A stretch of 64,000 nt of DNA from Hofstenia miamia (taxonomy: Eukaryota > Xenacoelomorpha > Acoela): contig SCFE01000067.1 of assembly GCA_004352715.1 (NCBI GenBank), forward strand, positions 1,268,348 to 1,332,347, in the 5' to 3' direction. Each line of letters opens with the position of its first letter. Position 1 is the stretch's first letter. Shown one piece after another: positions 59,901 through 64,000 of the stretch. Made by a program: the position numbers and the translations under genes. The notes beneath the pieces are model-generated. The model ran no database searches, was not told the origin of the DNA, and worked only from the letters and a program-made list of their open reading frames with translations.

Positions 59901-61200
59901 CAGCAAATTTATTGTATATGAGATTTTGACTAACCTTCAAATGTTTCTAAATATAAACTGCTGCATTTTACTATGGCATAATTATTGTGATGCAGCAAAC
60001 TATGTCTAAGTTCACCAGACACAATCAGTTTTCAATAAATTCAGCTGATCTTTACAACAAATTATGCACATTCATACTTACACTCAAAGCATTTACGCAA
60101 GATTTTTTGGAGTAAACTTTTCTTTACTAAATTTCAAAAGCTTACATACTTCAAAAAAATCAGGTGCCCTTAAAAAACTCAATTAGACACTTGAAGTACT
60201 GCGCGAAGCGCACGACATGACTGAAGCAGTGTTAGTGGCTGTATCATTTGATATTAACACGATCTCTGAAACATCCAAAGGGGCTCTTTACAATATGCAT
60301 ATCCCAAATCGAATGCTCAACGTCAGTGTCAGATCAGAAGTCGGATATCCTAAACGAAAGGTAAGCGTTACGAATTGATTTAATCAACTTTTTTGAACTT
60401 AAGTGAATATTCTATTTTCGTATTTGGAGTCATCGTTTTTAAATTTGTATATAAAAATTGTGTGCGATATCTTGCGAACTATATTGATAATAGACCATTT
60501 TCATTTTATATTCAAGTGTCATATTTAGCTGAGCTTTGTATACTGTTTGATTTCCTGTAGTAACGGAAGGTTATATATCATTTCAACATGTAGTAATTAG
60601 TCTCAATGGGATCTCATTAGTATCAAACTTCGACCTAATTATAATTCGATTAAGCTTTAGCAAAGCATGGCGATTAGAGTTTTCACAGGCAACTATTAGA
60701 GAGAATAGATTTGAAGAAAGCACTTAATAAACATTTCATGTAACTTATTATATTGTGTTGGTTAAATATAGGTGATAGTTTCTTTATAAGCAGTCATTTG
60801 TAATGTACTACGTAATGTCTATATTATAAGTTTTAGAATTAGAGATAAAAACAGAGTATTTTAACTTGCTATAAAAATTATAGTAAAAAACTCTATATTA
60901 TTATTATACATTGCGCGTGCATGATGCCTAAGGTTTTGCTCGCAAGATTCACATCAAATACTTACAGGCACAGCAAGCATCGCGGAATGTTGTTAATAAA
61001 GATTAATTTTTAGTGTTCTTAATCAAAAAATTGACAAATTTAGAAAATAATGGGATTATATGGCGATGCTTTAGGTTGATGGTTGGCAGGAAAACAAAGA
61101 TTTTGTCCAACAACCAAAATCCCCTGCAAAGGAAATCCGAAGACCGCGAGCAAGCGTTCTTAATAAAGTAGCAGTGAAAAAGCCACTTGATGATATATAA
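38380..61200 (+). CDS. 24-exon gene, 1,114-aa protein of unknown function
   Basis: Rebuilt from splice sites. The coding exons are 38380-38419, 41893-41981, 42075-42292, 42337-42562, 43636-43755, 43797-43872, 43943-44091, 44367-44473, 44633-44811, 45271-45361, 47809-47932, 48149-48225, 52192-52309, 52363-52557, 52602-52720, 53228-53395, 53875-54107, 55245-55411, 55459-55538, 56071-56308, 57507-57551, 58210-58395, 60187-60360 and 61075-61200. They total 3,345 nt in frame with no internal stop. Residues 1-45 look disordered. Residues ~65-105 (ALKMALVMKYVREHNLDQ ... YNPHADFHRYL) resemble a RIIalpha/Dpy-30-type docking helix pair, which in other proteins hints at ciliary or AKAP-like complexes (inference). 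Residues ~190-430 are mixed alpha/beta (SSFYGAFYPTVPCINFRL; FLGLFMDRTDLLNRDLPALG). Residues ~474-1015 are mostly helical. The tail is basic (IRRPRASVLNKVAVKK). No enzyme motif, signal peptide or membrane segment seen. I do not recognise the family. Confidence 0.85.
38420..39960. other. Intron 1, first part
   Basis: AT-rich intron sequence with no recognised feature. Confidence 0.35.
39984..40169 (-). other. Unrecognised open frame in intron 1
   Basis: 61 codons on the minus strand (RREFNRLKAIFKVRNADQRN ...), less AT-rich than its surroundings. Probably part of the LINE debris that follows; no diagnostic motif. Confidence 0.25.
40475..41275 (-). pseudogene. LINE C-terminal remnant in intron 1
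   Basis: The minus strand is open from about 41275 to 40993 without an ATG. It reads EFNYLGPIIKTSGTGLSEAR, RHRCNSVVGKISRYFRLSRK, NVFYKALSYLLLRGFVIPTL, then ETCAETVRELDMFEAS. This follows the post-RT connection region of non-LTR elements (YLGSxI..dG...xEI..RI..A...F.xL......K..VY.A.V...LLYG.ETW......L..FE). A further frame at 40475-40759 is probably the tail. The RT palm itself is missing. Confidence 0.6.
41893..41981 (+). CDS. Unknown 24-exon gene: exon 2
   Basis: Acceptor TTTTTTAG, donor TCA|GTAAGA. Encodes ...SANGSVQAPRRLSELS...SRLSS, a Ser/Arg-rich, probably disordered stretch (residues 14-43). Confidence 0.8.
42005..42038. repeat. (AT)n microsatellite in intron 2
   Basis: Uninterrupted AT tract only about 25 bp after the exon 2 donor. 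Confidence 0.95.
42075..42292 (+). CDS. Unknown 24-exon gene: exon 3 (docking-helix-like)
   Basis: Acceptor ATAG, donor AA|GTAGTT in phase 2. Encodes residues 44-115, including ELALKMALVMKYVREHNLDQ and a following LMELIKRDQYPYNP ... FHRYL. The pattern Y..E..l..a...mL.eL....PyNP...F..yL resembles RIIalpha/Dpy-30 docking domains. Confidence 0.85.
42337..42562 (+). CDS. Unknown 24-exon gene: exon 4
   Basis: Acceptor TTTTTAG, donor ACT|GTATGA. Encodes residues 116-191 (FYLFNESEETIKKYLNLPTY ... LRKFDWLLSSITPSVTT). Confidence 0.85.
42563..43635. other. Intron 4
   Basis: AT-rich intron with no recognised element. Confidence 0.4.
43636..43755 (+). CDS. Unknown 24-exon gene: exon 5
   Basis: Acceptor TTTTAG, donor ATA|GTAAGT. 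Encodes IIAMVGPSSFYGAFYPTVPC ... VVYGPDDVEI. Confidence 0.85.
43797..43872 (+). CDS. Unknown 24-exon gene: exon 6
   Basis: Acceptor TTCTTAG, donor ATTG|GTAAGG (phase 1). Encodes AISLFSESVLNDIQNMLNQR. Confidence 0.8.
43943..44091 (+). CDS. Unknown 24-exon gene: exon 7
   Basis: Acceptor TATAG, donor GAG|GTGAGA. Encodes an acidic stretch, LYIEDDDGGYKTFESP ... LTEENQEDIYEDL. Confidence 0.85.
44367..44473 (+). CDS. Unknown 24-exon gene: exon 8
   Basis: The acceptor CTTAG at 44366 is chosen over two nearer AGs because only it keeps phase with exons 7 and 9. Donor GG|GTAAAT. Encodes CVFLVDPELAVYQRGQKQYD and FIFLDVSLHNNKDPEG. Confidence 0.8.
44633..44811 (+). CDS. Unknown 24-exon gene: exon 9
   Basis: Acceptor CCTTAG, donor GAT|GTATGA. 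Encodes MLCFCKYPMCTIYEG, then FLGLFMDRTDLLNRDLPALG and LRMDYNRNPR. Confidence 0.85.
45271..45361 (+). CDS. Unknown 24-exon gene: exon 10
   Basis: Acceptor TTATAAG, donor CG|GTAATA. Encodes GPPQIHKSEKEVRVEIDEPI and ELAEKLKLKR. Confidence 0.8.
45491..45526. repeat. Interrupted (AT)n microsatellite
   Basis: Directly abuts the left boundary of duplicated-segment copy 2. Confidence 0.9.
45527..46556. repeat. Duplicated segment, copy 2 (inside intron 10)
   Basis: About 99% identical to 30224-30897 plus 31478-31855, with a single N (46199) where the 580-bp block of copy 1 is missing. Sequence continues past the point where copy 1 enters its gap, into GC-richer CCCGAGCCCG/GCCCGACCGG words. Both copies contain the same 72-codon minus frame (30312-30530 and 45619-45837), which I do not recognise. 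Confidence 0.85.
46557..47808. other. Intron 10, remaining part
   Basis: AT-rich intron. No further element recognised. Confidence 0.4.
47809..47932 (+). CDS. Unknown 24-exon gene: exon 11
   Basis: Acceptor ATTTAG, donor GGG|GTAGGT. Encodes QTTDTAMLIAIYRILRGSGW and IHCLMKLNVSIQELVFAN. Confidence 0.85.
48149..48225 (+). CDS. Unknown 24-exon gene: exon 12
   Basis: Acceptor TTTTTAG, donor AAAAT|GTAATT (phase 2). Encodes RVSHDVINRTFTKYREEFND. Confidence 0.8.
48562..48803 (+). mobile_element. LINE 3' end fragment between two (TAA)n tracts
   Basis: Between (TAA)n at 48562-48620 and (ATA)n at 48780-48803, the plus strand encodes LEELGVPKWGGAVAQKAALL followed by GTVRVLRKPLRLPGNW, then a stop. This matches the last codons of an invertebrate CR1-like LINE family (...LGI...LLQKxxLLGTxRILRKxL). 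A (TAA)n-type tail directly after the coding end is typical of such LINE 3' ends. It lies in intron 12 of the main gene. Confidence 0.55.
49521..49548. repeat. (AT)n microsatellite
   Basis: Uninterrupted AT tract in intron 12. Confidence 0.95.
49880..51280 (+). pseudogene. P-element transposase (THAP9-like), nearly full core, frameshifted
   Basis: Sits in intron 12 of the main gene, same strand. The 50078-50773 frame gives FGYLLYAVSRASYNLLRSKL, LPSIRVLQRLTSTLNSD, SEKQKRCTVIFDEVSIKPNL, then SVDYPENLARSVLAFMLIFQ and FGGPKFIFKMFPV. This is the conserved RNase H-like core of P-element transposases, with the first catalytic Asp in FDEVSIKP. One frameshift near 50765 leads to EILATICDNHKMNQKLYELL and EIFLFNDRIHLMKYLRNNFI (second Asp in CDNHKMNQ). 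Another break near 51087 leads to SALIYICGYVARK, the conserved C-terminal block. No THAP domain was found upstream; the N-terminal part from 49880 is frameshifted. No terminal repeats located. Known catalytic elements are visible, but the copy cannot make an intact protein. Confidence 0.8.
51281..52191. other. Intron 12, 3' part
   Basis: AT-rich, may include the 3' end of the P element. No terminal inverted repeat recognised. Confidence 0.35.
52192..52309 (+). CDS. Unknown 24-exon gene: exon 13
   Basis: Acceptor ATTTAG, donor AAG|GTAAAT. Encodes KKPSDYTAILERCNYMFDSI and YDADPPPPLIDVVPCTIK. Confidence 0.85.
52363..52557 (+). CDS. Unknown 24-exon gene: exon 14
   Basis: Acceptor TGTAG, donor AAA|GTAGAC. 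Encodes TIERLRSVNSMVEVLLIWVM ... FFNQMADIYPEEYLIPQTPI ... DPQGRMEPK. Confidence 0.85.
52602..52720 (+). CDS. Unknown 24-exon gene: exon 15
   Basis: Acceptor TATTAAG (intron of only 44 bp), donor AGAG|GTAAAC. Encodes TNWKPPEEENADVYIHGVEF and KKIIDQDYMYIDVQQNIRK. Confidence 0.85.
53228..53395 (+). CDS. Unknown 24-exon gene: exon 16
   Basis: Acceptor TGTTTAG, donor TTAAA|GTAGGT. Encodes NAPAVCKSESVIMQYCVNIH, then FDEIWHSFLVDLATLPYFPS and NPWPALINTFREA. Confidence 0.85.
53396..53874. other. Intron 16
   Basis: AT-rich with a GC-richer middle part (about 53580-53790). No element recognised. Confidence 0.3.
53875..54107 (+). CDS. Unknown 24-exon gene: exon 17
   Basis: Acceptor ATTTAG. Two donors are possible: a strong one at 54104 (AAA|GTACGT) that breaks the frame with exon 18, or a weaker one at 54108 (GTAC|GTTTTA) that restores it (IRNFKV-L-WDHVRD). 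I use the second. A missed micro-exon is the alternative. Encodes MELLFESDKQTIDRVVDHNL ... YLYAVHGTKAIGHRAALPVL. Confidence 0.75.
54344..54369. repeat. (AT)n microsatellite
   Basis: Uninterrupted AT tract in intron 17. Confidence 0.95.
54370..55244. other. Intron 17, 3' part
   Basis: AT-rich with a less AT-rich patch at about 54475-54555 (APSSSRSSKILAHLESRLAH in one frame) between an acceptor-like TTTAG and a donor-like GTAGTC. Its phases do not repair the exon 17-18 junction, so I treat it as chance or old repeat. Confidence 0.3.
55245..55411 (+). CDS. Unknown 24-exon gene: exon 18
   Basis: Acceptor ATTTAG, donor AAA|GTAAAA. Encodes WDHVRDMDSAFRVVSGVFMG, HAQIRWPLETILNQP and LEYYLRKKEPVYIK. 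Confidence 0.85.
55459..55538 (+). CDS. Unknown 24-exon gene: exon 19
   Basis: Acceptor TTCTTAG, donor CTCA|GTTAGT. Encodes AYVTDDWRYIPVKKFLKLHY and VNEEET. Confidence 0.85.
55539..56070. other. Intron 19
   Basis: AT-rich; nothing recognised. Confidence 0.4.
56071..56308 (+). CDS. Unknown 24-exon gene: exon 20
   Basis: Acceptor AATTTAG, donor AAG|GTTAGT. Encodes YELFFEEDHSYLHMNIFWLK, EKAAFHFQQGGTPDRYSPDQ and LRRAIAHVNKHIADCLKKKD. Confidence 0.85.
56309..57506. other. Intron 20
   Basis: AT-rich, with an (AT)n tract at 56872-56907. No transposon motif recognised. Confidence 0.4.
57507..57551 (+). CDS. Unknown 24-exon gene: exon 21 (45 nt)
   Basis: Excellent polypyrimidine acceptor TTCTTCTCTCCAG and donor GAG|GTAAGC. 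Encodes DLIYYAMESRYTELE. It is phase 0 at both ends, so it could be skipped without changing frame. Confidence 0.7.
57552..58209. other. Intron 21
   Basis: Contains a GC-rich patch at about 57715-57790 (CGGTCGGGTC, GGCTCGGGTGTCGGGT) similar in style to 2605-2665; probably an old DNA-element end. Confidence 0.35.
58210..58395 (+). CDS. Unknown 24-exon gene: exon 22
   Basis: Acceptor AATTTAG, donor GAG|GTAAGT. Encodes SPLKTVTLGKMINAYRYKLN, then RVGALAPRNVDEIVTERLKS and LEWDELSQLTYLRIADE. Confidence 0.85.
58396..60186. other. Intron 22
   Basis: AT-rich. At about 59594-59635 a GC-rich CAGTGGCGTACCCAGGGGGC block resembles the terminus of a widespread DNA-transposon type; no matching partner end found. 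A 72-codon minus frame at 59289-59507 is unrecognised. Confidence 0.4.
60187..60360 (+). CDS. Unknown 24-exon gene: exon 23
   Basis: Acceptor CAATTAG, donor AAG|GTAAGC. Encodes TLEVLREAHDMTEAVLVAVS, FDINTISETSKGALYNMHIP and RMLNVSVRSEVGYPKRK. Confidence 0.85.
60361..61074. other. Intron 23
   Basis: AT-rich; nothing recognised. Confidence 0.4.
61075..61200 (+). CDS. Unknown 24-exon gene: exon 24 (stop)
   Basis: Acceptor CTTTAG. Encodes VDGWQENKDFVQQPKSPAKE, then IRRPRASVLNKVAVKKPLDD and I, stop TAA. A basic, proline-containing tail. Confidence 0.85.
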   Translation, partial: VDGWQENKDFVQQPKSPAKEIRRPRASVLNKVAVKKPLDDI

Positions 61201-61296
61201 TGAACATATATAAAATGTTCAAGAACTTTTGTTGCAATGTTATACATAGATTTCAAATATATGTAATACTAGATTTAAAAAATATGCTTAATTTGA

Positions 61297-61302
61297 AATA
61301 AA
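61297..61302 (+). promoter_or_regulatory. Putative polyadenylation signal AATAAA
   Basis: First AATAAA after the stop codon, 97 nt downstream, followed by AT-rich sequence. Confidence 0.5.
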
Positions 61303-61990
61303 AATAGGCATTTATAATATGGTTTGAAACAAACTTACAGTTGTGCCTTACCTGACAGCATTAATGCTATCTAATAGACAAGATTAGGCCTAAAGAAAGA
61401 TTGAACTTAATCCTATTCTCTGAAATTTGCTAAAATTCAATAACATTTCCTGCTCTCATAACTACAAAAAAATCATTGGAGTTAATGTTGAGGCTGTTGA
61501 CTCTGATTATATAACCATTTGCATAATTTGAATCATTTTCTTAAAATTTAAGATAGTTATTTTTTTCAAGTGCTTCATAGCACAGTGATAGTCTTTAGTA
61601 CAAGTGCTAACCACTATAAGTAAAACACATGCTCAAAACATCGTTTTTTAAAAAAGACTGGAGACCATTTTTGGAACATGTAAAAGAATGTTGGTATTTT
61701 ATGGATTGTAGAGATTAGGACTAATTCAATGTCAGGTATAAGCAAAATAAAACATCAATTTTGCTTTATTGCAAACTTTTGTCGCTTGACAAACAGGCAC
61801 AGGCATTGTTAGAGCTTCGCCTTTTCCCCTGATTCTGAGATAATGTAAAAAAATCCATCAACATTTGGAAATCTTTGCGAACATTTATTTTTCAAGCAGA
61901 AATTATGCATTTGAATACTGCACTTGGTTCTTTTTTACTTTCATATTATGATTCCTGAACAACAGAATATATTATATTGTTCAATAATTA
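61303..61990. other. Intergenic AT-rich sequence
   Basis: No gene recognised. Confidence 0.35.
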
Positions 61991-61994
61991 CTAA

Positions 61995-62095
61995 GGCAAC
62001 CAGAAATATGACCGTAAAAAACAAAATATGACCTTATTTTATGACAAAATATGACAGAATTTCTTTAAATATGTCGTAAAGCATGACCATCTATT
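61995..62095. repeat. Clustered AAATATGAC words (hAT subterminal repeats?)
   Basis: Three to four copies of AAATATGAC(C), at about 62003, 62023 and 62044 with a decayed one near 62068, just beyond the stop codon of the minus-strand hAT remnant. This is the position and form expected for transposase-binding subterminal repeats. Confidence 0.45.
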
Positions 62096-62195
62096 TTTCA
62101 AAATGATGCGTTTAAGCAATATAAACGTTTTCTATTACTGAGAACAAAATAGAAAACAAATAGAAAAACTATTACATAATAAAGAGTCAGTTTTT

Positions 62196-62400
62196 TCAAG
62201 CAACTACTTCATTAAACTTCCATATATTATTGTGGTTAAGATTTCTGTCATAGGCTAAGAGTTTTCTAAACATAGAGAAACATCTCTCAACTGCAGTCAA
62301 TGTTGCTTGACTTTTTCGTAACTTGGCATACAATTCCGATAAAATGTCCATCCCCTTTCCATCCATTACAGCAATGAAACGGGAATTTTTAATAGTGACT
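62196..62400 (-). pseudogene. hAT transposase C-terminus
   Basis: The minus frame ends in a stop at 62196-62198 and reads NSRFIAVMDGKGMDILSELY, AKLRKSQATLTAVERCFSMF and RKLLAYDRNLNHNNIWKF. VERCFSM..KLL..DR...xxN is the hAT C-terminal dimerisation pattern. It is a different hAT lineage from the one at 8.65 kb (VERCFSMFRKLL versus CERSASVLRRL). The rest of the transposase is not recognisable upstream. Confidence 0.65.
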
Positions 62401-63179
62401 TGATATAAGCTATTATTTAACAGGTATTATTTGCAAGATCAAGGGTGAGAGTAATAACAACATCTGGTGGAACTTCAATTCTGTCAAACATTGAACAACT
62501 TTGATTTTTTTATAATAACAGCTTTAATTGAACCCTCATAGATTTTGCATGAATACGAATGTCACAACTCTACAACACGTGTGCCTTGCAGAATCCATGA
62601 AATAATAATGTATATAGTTCATTTAATATTTTTTCAGCTGCCAGTATATATGGACAGTCACAGAACGCGTTGACCAATGGGTCCGGTCAGGGCAGGTCAA
62701 CAATTATAGCTAGCAATTAAACTTCTCGGGGTGAATCGAGGAAGTACATTAATTGAAATTGAATGAAAATATACATTTTAGTTCAACTGATTTAAAGCAA
62801 TCACAAACCAGCACAAATTTTTAAGTTTTTTTCTTAATTTAATTACTTTTGTGAATTTGGCTGCCCTAATTATTAATGAAGAACAACCTTATTTCTCAAT
62901 TAATATCTCTTGCAAATGAAACTATGTAAATATTAAATAGACTACGTCCTGATTTGTCAGAAAAACTTGTTTTGTTTCATGACAACTTCCATATAATGGA
63001 AAAAATTTAGCTTTTTCCTCGAAAATTCCGTTTTTAAGTCAAGTTTTATCCCAGAACATGTTATCCGGTAAAATCCTGTAAATAAGCTAAATTTTATCTA
63101 ATACTGGATATCCGGATTTGGTTGTGTAGTTGTCGATTTTACAAGATACCGGATTCCGGCCCATTCCTCTAACTTACTG
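62401..63179. other. Non-coding, decayed transposon sequence
   Basis: Includes patches with GGATATCCGG, GGATTCCGGCCC and GGGTCCGGTCAGG words, probably old DNA-element ends. No clear inverted pair. Confidence 0.3.
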
Positions 63180-63368
63180 ATGTCAGTTGAACTAGACAAA
63201 ATTCCTAATATTGAAAATTTTGTTCAACTGTCTTCTCCTAAGCAACGTTACAATCTAATACGTGTTTTCGTCAATACGAATTTACCCAAAGCGATACACT
63301 GGAATAAGAGTCAGAGCAAATTTATTGCGCAATATATGTATACAAAAAATCTACATACTAACACATGA
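63180..63368 (+). CDS. Unrecognised short open frame
   Basis: 62 codons starting ATG, with a fairly balanced composition (IENFVQLSSPKQRYNLIRVF). It could be an exon of a following gene or part of a transposon. No family or splice-site support. Confidence 0.2.
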   Translation: MSVELDKIPNIENFVQLSSPKQRYNLIRVFVNTNLPKAIHWNKSQSKFIAQYMYTKNLHTNT

Positions 63369-63397
63369 CAAAAAATAATATATAAAAAAATAATTTA

Positions 63398-63960
63398 CTA
63401 CAAATTAATATGTACAATAAACAATAATATAATCAGTGTTTGAGTGAATATTTGTGTAGGTTCTAAATGTTGGATGTATGTTTCGAATGCATTGCCGTCC
63501 CCTAATGTATACTGTTTTATTAGAAGAAATTGTTTCAATTTCTTTCTAAACTTTTTATAGTTTTTTTCTATTCGTTTTTCATAATCTAAATTATTCCATA
63601 ATTTAATTGAAGTGTGATGAAAGCCATTATAATTTTTATCTAAATACAAAATTTTTGCGATCGCTCATTTAATTTAATATAGTTATTAAAGAAAAGAAGA
63701 GATGTTTGTAGAGATTTGAATTTAAATAAAATAAATAGCATATGCAGATGAATTTGATAGAAGGGAGATAATATTTTATATTTATTAAGATATACTGATG
63801 CCTCGTAATGCTTTTGTGCAAAGTTTATAGTTTTTATACACCAATTAAATGTCTTTGATAGAAGCATACGATGTTTCGAATTTAGGTTAGTTAAAAGAAA
63901 GAAACAGTATTGAAAATGAAACAAACAGAAAGCATGTATCAGTTGTTTGTGATAATTGCT
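63398..63960 (-). pseudogene. LINE C-terminus (CR1/L2-like), frameshifted
   Basis: Two overlapping minus frames (63924-63640 and 63649-63398) together give HYEASVYLNKYKILSPFYQI, HLHMLFILFKFKSLQTSLLF, then FHHTSIKLWNNLDYEKRIEK and FRKKLKQFLL. This is the usual end of CR1/L2-type LINE ORF2: ...L.KLNILPxxxxxxxxxxxFMFK..., then SxKLWNxLP.xx, then FKKxLKxxLL. The RT palm is beyond the window edge. One frameshift near 63645. Confidence 0.65.
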
Positions 63961-64000
63961 TAATATTACATTGAGTGATAAAGATATCTAATGCCTTCAG

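Noticed and set aside
1-64000. CRISPR arrays, operons or a defence island
   Set aside because: The window is eukaryotic, with introns and animal transposons. No regularly spaced short direct repeats with unique spacers were seen.

Overview
This window is AT-rich eukaryotic nuclear DNA, almost certainly from a metazoan. The evidence is a spliced gene of 24 short coding exons with GT...AG introns, a RING/B-box (TRIM-type) gene, and remnants of many animal transposon families: non-LTR LINEs with two endonuclease types, a Penelope-like element, Ty3/gypsy, Tc1/mariner, hAT, pogo/Tigger, piggyBac and P element. The exact lineage cannot be fixed from the sequence; a TE-rich, AT-rich aquatic invertebrate is a reasonable guess. 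I see no operon, CRISPR array, tRNA or rRNA.

Layout. 1-18.3 kb is a transposon graveyard. It holds a minus-strand LINE RT (1.5-2.6 kb), a hAT-type MITE (2.96-3.26 kb), the C-terminus of a restriction-like-endonuclease LINE (3.8-4.6 kb), a gypsy gag/protease remnant with a ruined protease active site (5.3-5.8 kb), a hAT C-terminus (8.65-8.9 kb), and a pair of ~410-bp LTR-like direct repeats (9.12-9.54 and 17.33-17.73 kb). Between those repeats lie a broken Tc1 transposase, a gypsy pol and a LINE. 19.86-21.64 kb is an intact single-exon TRIM-like gene on the minus strand. 22-28.6 kb holds two piggyBac-like remnants, a 312-bp hAT MITE with perfect 8-bp target-site duplications, a palindromic MITE, and a pogo/Tigger element whose halves are split by a piggyBac insertion and a gap. 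28.9-33 kb contains two 1,000-N placeholder gaps around one possible exon. 33-36.9 kb holds short repeats and a GIY-YIG (Penelope-type) fragment.

38.38-61.20 kb is the main gene of the window. It runs on the plus strand with 24 coding exons, and the predicted protein is 1,114 aa. I rebuilt it by hand from splice sites, and every junction keeps the reading frame with no internal stop; one junction needs a weaker donor. I do not recognise the product. Its N-terminal region resembles a RIIalpha/Dpy-30-type docking helix pair. Its introns carry a P-element transposase pseudogene, a LINE 3' end with a (TAA)n tail, and a ~1-kb copy of sequence also found at 30.2-31.9 kb. 61.2-64 kb returns to TE debris: a hAT C-terminus and a LINE C-terminus, both on the minus strand.

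Assembly caveats. Most N runs sit inside (AT)n microsatellites. The single N at 10985 and the N run at 4210-4297 are flanked by near-identical sequence on both sides, as expected from unmerged contig ends, so local duplications there should not be taken as biology. The single N at 46199 marks a join where a 580-bp segment present in the other copy is missing.
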